From assembly GCA_036245525.1 (NCBI GenBank), contig BTPG01000004.1:231971898-232035897 (forward strand): a stretch of DNA of 64,000 bases. Reading direction: 5' to 3'. Shown here piece after piece: positions 45,483 through 56,068 of this stretch (position 1 is the stretch's first letter; each line of letters starts with the position of its first letter). This DNA is from Semisulcospira habei (Eukaryota; Mollusca; Gastropoda; Semisulcospiridae). Under the pieces are notes generated by a model. It had not been told where the DNA came from, searched no databases, and worked only from the letters and a program-made list of their open reading frames with translations. A program made the translations under genes and the position numbers.

Positions 45483-46787
45483 TTATCTGTGAGGAGTGCC
45501 TTCGCAGGGGACTTTGTACCAGGTGCCTAGGGCATACACTGCTTTCAGTGCTTCGTAGAAGCCCCTGTAGTCACCATTGTCAGCGCAGAGCTGGGTCCTC
45601 TGTGCGAGTCTGGACCACCACTCGTTCTGGAGTTCTCTAAGCTTGAGCTGGAGACTGCTGCAGATGAGGCGGAAGGCAGACTTCTTCACAGGGCAGCAAG
45701 GCTGGGCTAGGTGGGCCTGGTGGGCGGCTCTTTTTTTTGCTAGAAGTTCCTGGATCTCTACGTCGTTTTCGTCAAACCAGTCTTTGTTCCTCTTTCTAGC
45801 AAAGCCCAAGACTTCCACAGAAGATTTTACAATAGCAGTTTTCAGTTGTTCCCAGAGTGTTTCAGGGGAGGAGTCAGCTGGATCAACTGTGTCTTTGAGC
45901 ATGCGCTGTAAATCGGCCTGAAGGGCAGCTTTCTTGTCGTCATGCTGAAGGCTGGCAACATCAAGCTTTTTCTTGGGTTTCAGCTTGAGACGGAGCCTGA
46001 GTTTGCAGCGAACAAGGCGGTGGTCAGTGTGGCACTCTGCGCTGGGCATCACTCTGGCGAGGAGGATGTCACTGCGGTCCCTCTGACGCACTAGGACATA
46101 GTCGATAAGGTGCCAGTGCTTGCAGTGAGGATGCATCCAGGTGGTCTTTCGACTGTCCTTTTGCTGAAAAGTAGTGTTGGTGATGACAAGTTGCTGCTCT
46201 GCACAGAGCTCCAACAGTAGGCGACCATTGTCATTGCAGTTCCCAACGCCATGCTTGCCGAGGACTCCTGTCCAGGCTTCAGAGTCTTGGCCCACTCTGG
46301 CGTTGAAGTCGCCAAGGATGATGACTTTGTCATCTGCAGGGGTGCTCTGCAGGAGGCTGCGAAGGTCAGAGTAGAACTTGTCTTTTTCTGCAGGCTCTGC
46401 CAGGAGGGTTGGGGAGTACACACTGAGAAGGGTGACGTATTGCTGGTGTCTCAGTGGGAGGCACATGGACATGATGCGGTTGGAGTGACCCGTTGGTAGG
46501 TTTTCCAACTTAGTCGCAATGGGGGTCTTCACCATGAAGCCCACGCCTGAGAGCCGTCTTTCTGATGCAGGCCTGCCTGACCAGTAGAGGGTGTAGCCAG
46601 CGCCAAGTTCTTGGAGGCTGCCTTCCTCCGGGAGGAGTACTTCGCCGAGCACGGCGATGTCGATGTTTAACCTCCGCAATTCATGGGCAATGAGGGCGGA
46701 GCGACGCTCAGGGCATCCGCTGTCTGCTGTGTCGAGCATGGTTCGGATGTTCCAGCATGCTACGTTGAGTCCGGTCATGGTCGTCAT
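45483..46787 (-). CDS. LINE apurinic-type endonuclease region
   Basis: Open 434-aa frame from ATG at 46787 (MTTMTGLNVACWNIRTM). Endonuclease motifs are kept: Asn in ACWNIRTM, Glu in AVLGEVLLPEE, SGVGFMV, LLSVYSPT, ILGDFNARVG, IDYVLV and TDHRLVRCKLR (Asp-His near the C-terminus). The basic linker (KRNKDWFDENDVEIQELL, AKKRAAHQAH) follows. It would nick target DNA to prime reverse transcription. The frame ends at 45483, just before the RT pieces, so ORF2 is no longer continuous. Confidence 0.88.
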   Translation of the reverse strand: MTTMTGLNVACWNIRTMLDTADSGCPERRSALIAHELRRLNIDIAVLGEVLLPEEGSLQELGAGYTLYWSGRPASERRLSGVGFMVKTPIATKLENLPTGHSNRIMSMCLPLRHQQYVTLLSVYSPTLLAEPAEKDKFYSDLRSLLQSTPADDKVIILGDFNARVGQDSEAWTGVLGKHGVGNCNDNGRLLLELCAEQQLVITNTTFQQKDSRKTTWMHPHCKHWHLIDYVLVRQRDRSDILLARVMPSAECHTDHRLVRCKLRLRLKLKPKKKLDVASLQHDDKKAALQADLQRMLKDTVDPADSSPETLWEQLKTAIVKSSVEVLGFARKRNKDWFDENDVEIQELLAKKRAAHQAHLAQPCCPVKKSAFRLICSSLQLKLRELQNEWWSRLAQRTQLCADNGDYRGFYEALKAVYALGTWYKVPCEGTPHR

Positions 46788-47049
46788 GAGAGTGGATCCG
46801 TTGTTTTTTCATGTTTTTTGACCGCATGAGAAGATGCCCGTTGACTGCGGCTAGCCAACTGGGGTTACGAGGGGATGAGCTTTGGTTAGGCCATCTTTTC
46901 TAGGCACCTCTCCGTGTGGAGCAAGCAGTGCTGTCCCTAGAGAAGGCTGCTTGGGCGTTCAGGGTGTGCCGAGTGACGTCATCCCCAGGTCAACATCAGG
47001 CGACCAATATCCTGAACCGCCTGCATGCAGGTTTGAGACTGCGGCTTCC

Positions 47050-47275
47050 AGTGACATCTTTCACCTGCCGTTTTGCCCCTTGCCCATCGCTACAGGACTT
47101 GGAAAGTTCAGTGTCATAGTCCGTGGACGTTTCCTAAAGCCTGCGCGGTGGAGCTTTTTGGTGGAGTGCAGTGTGCGCAGTACTGGCCCCACCCTTTAAA
47201 CCCTTGGTTCGTTTGCCAGGCCTAGCAAGCTGGGACGGTGGCATCGAGGTCCTCAGGTCCTAGGTTTTATATCAG
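47050..47275 (-). repeat. LINE 5'-untranslated block, copy 1
   Basis: Nearly identical to 47571-47794 (GTGACATCTTTCACCTGC start; GGTTTTATATCAGAC end). Differences include GGACG/GGGCG and GCGCGG/GTGCAG. Confidence 0.9.
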
Positions 47276-47280
47276 ACTGT

Positions 47281-47567
47281 CTTTGTCTTAGTCTCTGGCT
47301 CAAAAGCCTTCCCCGGAGACACGGGGGCTTTGATGTCAGGGGTTTCCTCCCTTAGCCTTTCCGCAGCCAAGCGGCCAGGCCTGCAAGGCAGCAGGGGACT
47401 CGTGGGGGCCAGGGTCGTCTATGTCCCGTGCAGATGTGAACATCTGCCCACTGCCCAGACGGTGACACTTACCAGAGGAGAAAAATCCAACGCCGGAACC
47501 CGGTATCGAACCTCGCACCTTTGGCATTGGAGGCAGACGCCTTAACCACTGCGCCACTTCCCCGCCT
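47281..47567 (-). mobile_element. tRNA-derived SINE
   Basis: Read on minus, the head is GGGGAAGTGGCGCAGTGG then TTAAGGCGTCTGCC and GAGGTTCGATACCGGGTTCC. TGGCGCAGTGG fits an A box and GGTTCGATACC a B box of a tRNA-type RNA polymerase III promoter. A ~200-bp non-tRNA body follows, ending near AGACTAAGACAAAGACAG. It lies exactly between the two copies of the LINE 5' block. It is not a functional tRNA gene: the tRNA-like part runs on into the body. Confidence 0.85.
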
Positions 47568-47570
47568 AGT

Positions 47571-47794
47571 GACATCTTTCACCTGCTGTTTTGCCCCTTG
47601 CCCATCGCTACAGGACTTGGAAAGTTCAGTGTCATAGTCCGTGGGCGTTTCCTAAAGCCTGTGCAGTGGAGCTTTTTGGTGGAGTGCAGTGTGCGCAGTA
47701 CTGGCCCCACCCTTTAAACCCTTGGTTCGTTTGCCATGGCCTAGAAAGCTGGGACGGTGGCATCGAGGTCCTCAGGTCGTGGTTTTATATCAGA
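47571..47794 (-). repeat. LINE 5'-untranslated block, copy 2
   Basis: Second copy of 47050-47275, at the 5' edge of the LINE, abutting the minisatellite at 47795. Confidence 0.9.
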
Positions 47795-48146
47795 CACAGA
47801 CACTGTAATGATCAACTAACACCCACTACTGGTGCAGCACAAATACAGACACTGTAATGATCAACTAACTCCCACTACTGGTACAGCACAAATACAGACA
47901 CTGTAATGATCCACTAACTCTCACTACTGGTACAGCACAAATACAGACTCTGTAATGATCAACTAACTCCCACTACTGGTACAGCACAAATACAGCCTCT
48001 GTAATGATCAACTAACTCCCACTACTGGTACAGCACAGACACTGTAATGATCAACTAACTCCCACTACTGGTACAACACAAATACAGACACTGTAATGAT
48101 CAACTAACTCCCACTACTGGTACAGCACAAATACAGACTCTGTAAC
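47795..48146 (+). repeat. 49-bp minisatellite, right half
   Basis: About seven units, continuing the array of 43222-43545. Units with ACAGACTCTGTAA and ACAGCCTCTGTAA variants occur only on this side. Confidence 0.95.
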
Positions 48147-48560
48147 AGGGTTCGCACAGGGCCCTAAAAGGCCCTAACATTTTAAGACAAAAATTAGGGG
48201 CCCCTAAAAGGCCCTAAAAATGAAAATGGGGTGGCTGGAGGCCCTAAAAGGCCCTAAAAACGTAAAAGCCTGAGAGAAATAACAGTTTTTCAGCAGAAAA
48301 AAAAAAAATTGGGAGAAAACAATCAGAAAGGAAAATCGGTTGCGAAAATCAAACCCATCTATATTGCCGATCAATCTCGAAGTGTAGTCGTTCAAGGGAA
48401 GTAACTCCATATCGAGTGTATGCTGATTCAGTGTACTGTTCTCTCCCCTCGACCTGAAAAAGTGTTTGACAGTAGACCAAGGACAAGGCAGACAAAGCAT
48501 GCTTTTTCTTCTTCGTCTTGTGATTGAGAACTTTAAGATTTCCATGTGCCTTGACTGTGC
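48147..48560. mobile_element. Possible hAT-like remnant
   Basis: Begins CAGGGTTCGCACAGGGCCC right after the minisatellite and has repeated GGCCCTAAAAGGCCCTAA blocks, recalling the ends of some hAT elements. No matching opposite end or target duplication is seen. A 113-aa minus frame (48545-48204) has no known domain. Confidence 0.35.
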
Positions 48561-49420
48561 TGCAAGAACAATGTGTTTACTCCAGCCAGTGTAAGAAATT
48601 TATGCTTTTGTAATGACTAGGACAATTTACTTGAGACATACCATAAACTGAGAATGTGATTAAGTACTTGCTGGATAAGGATTTGTATTGGAGAAGAAAT
48701 GTCTATGAACACCATTTGGTAAATGGTCAAGAGTTAGACTGGGTGTCTAGTGGTAAAATCTACACCCTCCCTCACAAAACCTGCTACAAAATTATCAGAC
48801 GTGGTCAGATCAAACTAAGGCAATTATCAGACGTGGTCAGATCAAACTAAGGCATACATCATGTTGTAGGGAAATGGATAAGGTTTCCAGTGATACATGA
48901 TTTTTGGGTGACCACAGAAGAATTTGGGACATTATCACAGTTTTTTTGACCAAATCCGAATTATAACTTGAGAACAAAACGTGACACATTTTACACATGC
49001 TCCATGGAACTCAGATTTTCAAAAGCATGCTGCACTATGAAAAATCACTATTACTGTCACAAGATGTTTGCAGTGTTGACCTAAATTACCATTGAGTTGG
49101 TGATTTTCTAGAGTGAGTTGCTTTTGCATAATTAACCATAATATAAGACCCTGCTTGAACATAACGTTACGTGTTGTAAATTTTGTCAGCAGAAATCATA
49201 CTACTACGACACATTCTGACAAATGGTCAATTATTAATACTTATGTTATTTTGTAGAGTATGTACTTTGTTTTTATAATGAAAGGTTTGTGGTTCTTACA
49301 TGGAAAAAGTTGTCTTCAGCAAAAACAACAGATTAGTAGAGATAAATAAGTGCCTAGACTGTTTGAACATAACTCAACATTTACACCATTCTGAGTATAA
49401 ATCTTCAAAACTGGATCTCT
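48561..49420. other. No gene seen
   Basis: AT-rich. A short direct repeat (AATTATCAGACGTGGTCAGA) occurs at about 48790 and 48821. Nothing else recognised. Confidence 0.6.
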
Positions 49421-52056
49421 TCTAGGACTCCGTCCCAAAAAGTCTGGAAGGCTGTTCGAAGAATTGGGGGCAGAGGTGGCTCGGCTTCTGTCGGCCATCT
49501 TAGAGATGGTGCCAGTTTGGTCACAGATAAAAAGGCTGTGGCCAATTTGCTTGCCTCCACCATTGCCCATAATTCTTCAACAGAGCATTATTCACCTTTC
49601 TTCCAGAGAGAGAAGGAGAAGCGAGAATCTTGTGCTTGTGATTTTATATCAGATAACTCGGAAGACTATAATGCCCCCTTTACGTTTTCAGAATTGCAGC
49701 AAGCCATGCAGAAATGTACTGACTCTGCTGCTGGATTAGATACCATCCATTATCAGCTCCTAACTCATCTGCCTGAGGATTCACTCCTTGTACTTCTCAA
49801 GGCCTTTAACCATATCTGGATAACCGGTCGTTTTCCGCCATCTTGGCGCCAGGCTGTGGTTGTGCCAATCCCCAAGCCGGGTAAGGATCCTTCCGACCCG
49901 GGCAACTACCTGCCAATAGCTTTGACATCATGTTTATGTAAGACTATGGAACGCTTGGTCAACGCCCGACTGGTGTGGCATCTTGAGTCACGTGGTCTCA
50001 TCACAGACCTCCAGTGCGGTTTCCGGCGCTTCCGTAGTACAACTGACCATCTAGTCCGCTTTGAGTCTTTTATCCGAGATGCTTTTGTCAACAAGCAGCA
50101 TGTCTATGCAATTTTCTTTGATCTTGAAAAGGCATATGACACTACCTGGAAGTGTGGTATAATGTCTGATTTGTCGGACATGGGTTTTAAAGGGCACCTG
50201 CCTGTTTTTATTCACAATTTTTTGTCTAACAGGTCGTTCCATGTCCGTGTGGGCTCCACCCTCTCCGACTCCTTTGAACAGGAGATGGGTGTCCCGCAGG
50301 GCAGCATTCTATCTCCTGTTTTATTTAGCATTAAAATAAATAACATTGTAAAGGCCATCAAGGATGATTCTGAATGCTCTTTGTTTGTGGACGACTTTGC
50401 TTTGTGTGCACGAGGTCGAGGACTTGCGTCCCTTGAGAGGCGCTTGCAGCTGTGCGTTGATCGCATCCAGGGGTGGGTGTCTCTCAACGGATTCAGGTTC
50501 TCGCCCTCCAAGACAGTCTGTGTGCATTTTACTAACCAGACGAAATTTTTTCCAAAACCTACCCTGAGCATTGCTGGAGTGCCAATTCAGGTGGCCGAAG
50601 AGGCAAAGTTTCTGGGGGTCATCTTTGACAAGAGATTGACCTTCCGCAACCATGTTAACTACCTTAGAACCTCTTGTCGGAAGGCCCTCGACATTCTTCG
50701 TGTCGTTGGTCGTACTGACTGGGGTGCAGACCGTATCGTCTTACTTCGACTGTACCGGGCCCTTGTTCGGTCCAAACTGGATTACGGCTCTGTGGTATAT
50801 GGCTCGGCTTCCAAGTCTGTTCTACAGCGTCTGAACACAATTCACCATCAAGGTCTGCGCATATGTCTGGGAGCCTTCAGGACATCTCCAGTTCCTAGTC
50901 TGTATGCAGAGGCAGGGGAGCCTTCTCTCAGGCTCCGCCGCATCCGCCTCATGCTCAGCTACGTTCTGAAGCTGAAGGCCCATCCAGAAAATCCTGCCTA
51001 TGATTGTGTTTTTAACCCGTCGTTTGCAGCGATTTACGATGCCCATCCGGGAGCTGTCCGTCCACTTTCCTTCCGTGTCCGACCTCATCTGCAGGCGGCC
51101 GGAGTGGACCTGGACAAAGTTTCGGAATCTCTGCAACACGTCACTCCACCCTGGCTACTACCAGTTCCTGACATCTTGCTGGACTTGACTGCCCACAAGA
51201 AGGATTGTACTCCACCAGCCATATACCAACAGAGCCTCAATGAACTCTTTTCAATTTTTCCTGGCTATTGTCGTCTTTATACGGATGGGTCCAAATCCGA
51301 GGATGGAAGAGTGGCTGCGGCTGCAGTGTCCTCTCGCCATCCTAGACGCCCATTTAAGCTCCGTCTTCCTAACTGCAGGCAATTCTGCTAGCACTCAAGC
51401 ATGCCTATCAGTCTCGGGAAAGGAACTTCCTGATTCTGTCTGACTCTCTTTCTGCCCTGCAGGCCCTTCAGGGTGCGGGAACAGACCATCCACTGCTGGT
51501 GCAGATTAGAGAGCTCTACGCGGACTTGATGAAGGAATATTATGACATCATTTTTATTTGGGTCCCAGGCCATGTGGGCATCGAAGGCAACAGAATCGCA
51601 GATTCTGCTGCCAACAGTGCCCGCAGTGACCCTGTCCCTGACACACAGACTGTCTATAGTGATTTTAAACCTGTTATTAGTGCGTACATAGCCCGCGAGT
51701 GGCAGTCCGAGTGGGACAAAGAGGAAGGGAACAAGCTTCATGAAGCTCTTCCTAAGTTGTCTGACAGTCTACCTTTCCGCTGCGGCAGCCGCCGTGAGGA
51801 GACTGTCCTTGCTCGGCTCCACATCGGGCACACGTATGTTACGCATTCTTACTTACTTAAACAGGATGAGCGTCCATGGTGTTTTGCCTGTGATGAGCAG
51901 TTTTCTGTTCGACACTTTTTGCTGTATTGTGCTGACCTCATTGACACCAGATATAAACACTTCACAGCAGACTCCTTGAAGGTTTTGTTCCGGGATGTTC
52001 CTCCGGACAAAATCTTCAATTTTTTGAGAGAATGCAATATTTTTAACAAGATCTGA
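49421..52056 (+). pseudogene. LINE RT-RNase H polyprotein part, one frame shift
   Basis: RT: DSAAGLDTIHYQLL, WRQAVVVPIPKPGKDP, LQCGFRRFRSTTDHLV, IFFDLEKAYDTTW (motif A Asp kept), GVPQGSILSPVLFS, LFVDDFALC (motif C). RNase H: CRLYTDGSKSEDGRVAAAAV, then a one-base shift near 51370, then ILSDSLSALQAL, WVPGHVGIEGNRIADSAA in the next frame. The C-terminal finger is CFACDEQFSVRHFLLYC, followed by a stop after FNKI at 52056. Apart from the shift both frames are long and clean (624 and 185 aa), so this copy is younger than the one at 31.8-36.1 kb. Confidence 0.9.
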
Positions 52057-52273
52057 GCATTCATTGACTATGTGAATTTTTTATTTGCCCTTTTTGAGAG
52101 TCTGTAGACGTTTCTTTTAAAGACATGTGCGACATTTTAGCCTGAGATTTTTAATCTATATTTACATCTTGTCTTAAGACCTTGCTTTTAGTCTGGCTGA
52201 CCAGATTTTTACCCATCCCGCCGTGAGATGGCCTTGGTCGCCTGCTCGGCGTTAAACCCAAATAACTAACTAA
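49421..52273 (+). mobile_element. RNase H-bearing LINE, 5'-truncated
   Basis: Starts within the linker before RT (TPSQKVWKAVRRIGGRG from about 49426), contains RT, RNase H and a C-terminal CCHC-type finger, and ends with CCGCCGTGAGATGG, GGCGTTAAACCC and an (AACT)n tail at 52273. Two tail copies occur around the 72-bp minisatellite at 36.4 and 37.2 kb. RT plus RNase H with this finger places it in the I-type group (inference). Confidence 0.88.
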
Positions 52274-52425
52274 TTTGGAAGGCCGTCACGGTAGAGAGAA
52301 GCTGGGAGGGGGTCAAGTTCGCAGGTTTTGAAGGGCATGGACTTTATGGTCTTGAGGACTTCATCCTGAGAGACGGGGCGGAAGGACAAGACTTCAAGAC
52401 AAACACCAGGAAAGTAGTTGACTTG
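52274..52425 (-). pseudogene. Fragment of another LINE RT
   Basis: Read on minus it encodes LSFRPVSQDEVLKTIKSMPF then KTCELDPLPASLYRDGLP, the start of an RT of the jockey/CR1 type (F-PVS-EV and CELDPLP blocks). It is about 50 residues, open, and lies between the LINE tail and the first Polinton gene, so the Polinton's left edge must be to its right. Confidence 0.8.
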
Positions 52426-52513
52426 TTTATCATAACTACAGATAATACAGTATTACATATGGTGTGACAATGGTAATATATTTTTTATTTATTATTTTGT
52501 CGGACAAATAAAA

Positions 52514-55500
52514 ATGACGGACAATTCTCAAAACCCTGGCCCATCAAACCCTGGCTCATCTAGTTTAAGAAAGGTGTTTCACACACCAGACTTGCCTATA
52601 TTTAATACTAACAATGTTTATGAATCAATAGAAAACTCTTTTTCTGTCATACAACAAAATCTTATCACAGGCAGTGTTAAGATCCAGGTTGTTGCGAAAA
52701 TAGAATTTACTAGAGTAGACAGTGAAATGATTGTATCATATATATCTACAAGACAACACACAGTTAACACACAAAGAGAATTGGAGAACGTGTTTAGAGA
52801 CAGACTATTACCTGACTTCCTCCAGGCAATTGACAGTGCAAAAATGAAGGGGTCTGGTTGGCATGAAGGTCATGTGCATGAACTACAATTGAAACAGTCA
52901 AGATATCATCCTATACTAGGTAAATCATGGTTGCCACTACCAACAGAGGTTGCAAACAAGAAGGCTGTTAATATACAGAACAATGACAACTATTGTTTCA
53001 TGTGGTGTGTGCTTGCTAAACTGCACTTTGTAAAATCAAAACCTGAACGTGTATCTAACTACACTAAATTTGTAAATGAACTCAACTTCAGTGGCATTGA
53101 GTTCCCTGTTAAAATAGAGGACATAGATTTGTTTGAAAAACTAAATCCTGGTATATCTGTAAATGCGTATGTGTGGGATAATGTGTCTGTTGACAAGTTA
53201 CAGCCAATTAGAGTATCACCTCTGGCTCCAACCTATGGTCAGTCAGAAGATAAGCATGTTGACATGTTGCTAATCGGTGATGACAATAATTTTCACTACA
53301 CAATTATCAGGAGTATGTCACGTCTAATTCATAATCATGTATCAAAATATGGTAGGAAACAGGAAGTTTGTAAAAAATGTTTACAAAGATTCTCCTCCAT
53401 AAACGTAGCGCACAAACACGTCCAACACTGCAGGTCAGCTGATGACATACAAACTGTACTTAAGTATCCAGAGCCTGGTAGTCAAGTGTATTTTAAGAAC
53501 TATGGGAATCAACAAAAGCTGCCGTTTGTAGTGTACGCTGATTTCGAATCACTGGTTGTACCATATGAGGGTCCTGTTCCAGAATCATTACCAAAGACTA
53601 TAAAACTAAGTGACCAAGTGGTGTGTTCTTTTGGATACATTATTGTTAGGTCAGACGGTTTGCATTCAGAACCTGTTATCTACAGGGGTGAAAATGCAGC
53701 TTGTTTGTTTTTAACAGAAATGAGACATCTGTATAGTCAGGTAGTACAGTATCTCACAACATGTCAGATGCCTTTGGTGATGACAGAAGAAGACAAACAG
53801 AAATTTGATACAGCTGTGACGTGTTGGATTTGTGAACAACCTTTAGGTGGTGATAAAGTTTGTGACCACGATCACATAACTGGGCGTTACAGAGGTGCTG
53901 CACATAGCAATTGTAACTTGTTATTAAAAATAGATCCTAAGACATACAAGTTACCAATCTTTTTTCACAATCTGAAGGGATATGATTCACACATTATCAT
54001 GCAGGCTGTAGATGAGTCTTACAGAAACATAAGTTGTATTGCACAGACAACTGAGAAATACTTGACTTTTAGGTTAGACAAATTAGCATTTTATGACTCC
54101 ATGCAACATTTGTCTTTAGGTCTTGCTAGTCTAGCAGAAGGACTGACTGAGTACCCAATAACGAGTAAATATTTTGAACCAGACTTGATTAAGAAAGGTG
54201 TTTATCCGTATGAGTACATTGATCACTGGGTTGTGTTTGAAGAAAGGAGACTGCCGCCAAAAGAGAAATTTTATTGTACACTAACTGGCAAAGGTATTTC
54301 TGACTCTGAATATCAACACGCTCTTGATTCGTGGGGGAAGTTAGGATGTCATACAATTGGTGATTACCACGATCAGTACTTGAAAGCAGACGTTTGTTTG
54401 CTAGCAGACGTATTTGAAAGTTATCGTGAAAAGGGTTTGTTACACTACAGTCTTGACCCAGCTTGCTACATAACTAGTCCTGGCATGACATGGGATGCAT
54501 TTTTGAAATCTAGTAAGATATCTATAGACTTGTTGTCTGATCGTACGATGGGTGAAATGGTAGAACGTGGATTGAGGGGAGGCATTAGTATTGCAGCGAA
54601 CAATTATGCAAAGGCAAATAATAAATATCTGGACAGTCATGGTGACCTTGGGTTTGACCCCTCGAGGTCAAGGTCATTCATTACGTACTTGGGCGCGAAC
54701 AATTTGTATGGGTTCGCGATGTGTGAGTTATTGCCCTTGAAAAACTTTTTTCTGCATGATTTGTCACAGTATGACATAACAGACTCAGGGTTAGCAAACT
54801 ATATTATGACTCTTGACCAAAACGATGCAAAGGGTTGGATCTTTGAAGTAGACCTAGAGTACCCATACCACCTACATGATTACCATAATGATTATCCGTT
54901 GGCTGTTGAGAAAATGAGTATGACAGGTAAAAAAGAAGACACCAAACTTGTACCAAATTTAAATGACAAATACAATTACGTTTGTCACTACCGCTTGTTA
55001 CAGTTTTACATCAGACATGGGTTAGTACTAAAGAAAGTACACAGAGGTATTCAATTTGATCAGAGTGCTTTTATGAAAGATTACATAATGAAGAACACAA
55101 CCCTCCGTGCCAGAGATGGCAACACTGCATTTGACAAAGACTTCTTTAAGCTTATGAACAATGCCTGTTTTGGCAAGACGATGGAAAATCCTCATCACAG
55201 AAAAGATGTGAGACTGGTCACAACTGAATCGGGTGCAATTAAACTTACAGGCAAGCCACAGTACACAGGGTACAAAGAGTTTCATTCATCATTGTATGCT
55301 GTGTCACTCAAAAAAAAGATAGTTAAACTGGACAAGCCAGTATTCATTGGTATGGCAATTCTTGAGTTGTCAAAATTATTAATGCTTGAATTTTATTATG
55401 ATTACTTCAAACCAAAATATCCTGACTGCCGTCTGTTATACACTGACACTGACTCTATGATCATTGATGTGTGTACTGAAGACTTTTATGAAGACATGAA

Positions 55501-56010
55501 AACAGAGTTGCATATGTATGACACATCTGACTACCCCAAAGACCATCCACTGTTTAGCACACAAAACAAGAAAGTGCCTGGTAAGTTTAAAGATGAACTA
55601 AATGGTGTGCCAATAGTTGAGTACGTTGGTCTGAGATCAAAAATGTATTCTATACTGCACCAAAAGGGTAGTCAGTCAAAAGCCAAAGGAATAAAAAAAA
55701 AAAAACAGCAATAAAAAATAAAGACATTCGTCATGAACATTACAAGCAAGTGTTAGATGGTGCATTAATGCCTGATTATCCAAACAAGTCACTGAGATCA
55801 AACAAACATAATCTTGAAATGATCCAAACACATAAGAAGTCTCTGGCAGTGGGAGACACAAAACGAGTGTTTCACACCAAGGAAAAGGCTTATGCACCTG
55901 GTCATTACAGGCTCAAGTTATCTGAAGAAATAGCAGATGAACTGGTTGATGAATTAATTGATGAGTTAGTTACTGAAATGAGTAACGGTGTCTGGGGGAA
56001 TAATCTGTAA
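52514..56010 (+). CDS. Protein-primed family B DNA polymerase, damaged
   Basis: ATG at 52514 after ACAAATAAAA. The N-terminal part has NNDNYCFMWCVLAKLH and a zinc-finger-like CKKCLQRFSSINVAHKHVQH (about residues 285-305). Exonuclease: VVYADFES (near 342), HNLKGYDSH (near 490), YLKADVCLLAD (near 625). Between Exo I and II sits an endonuclease VII-like finger, CWICEQPLGG...CDHDHITGRYRG (437-460). Polymerase: motif A at residue 727 reads LGANNLYG, where the family has Asp in place of that Gly (codon GGC, 54692-54694); motif B NNACFGKTMEN (near 885); motif C LYTDTDSMI (near 978). A 13-A tract (55693-55705) shifts the frame and stops the product at 1066 aa; the C-terminal part (KSLAVGDTKRVFHT and on) continues in another frame to 56010. 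It would replicate the element from a terminal protein; this copy should be inactive. Confidence 0.93.
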
Positions 56011-56068
56011 TTCTTCTCTGACAAATGCCCTCTGTGGGGCAGGGTCGTACAGGTAATATATTGTTGCG

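Larger units (their letters stand above)
43546..47794 (-). mobile_element. Nearly full-length LINE with C2H2 tail, in a minisatellite
   Basis: Non-LTR retrotransposon lying between the two halves of the 49-bp minisatellite. ACACAGACAATGTCATG before (43530-43546) and ACACAGACACTGTAATG after (47795-47811) look like an imperfect target duplication drawn from the repeat unit. From 5' to 3' on minus: duplicated 5' untranslated blocks with a tRNA-type SINE between them, an intact endonuclease frame, a broken RT frame and a C-terminal C2H2-type finger. A truncated sister is at 31336-31545. Confidence 0.88.

Noticed and set aside
44388..46500. Plus-strand frames of 66-160 aa across the LINE
   Set aside because: Shadows of the minus-strand endonuclease and RT, which carry all the recognised motifs.
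47490..47565. tRNA gene (A and B boxes present)
   Set aside because: The tRNA-like part runs into a longer SINE body; it is the head of a tRNA-derived SINE.
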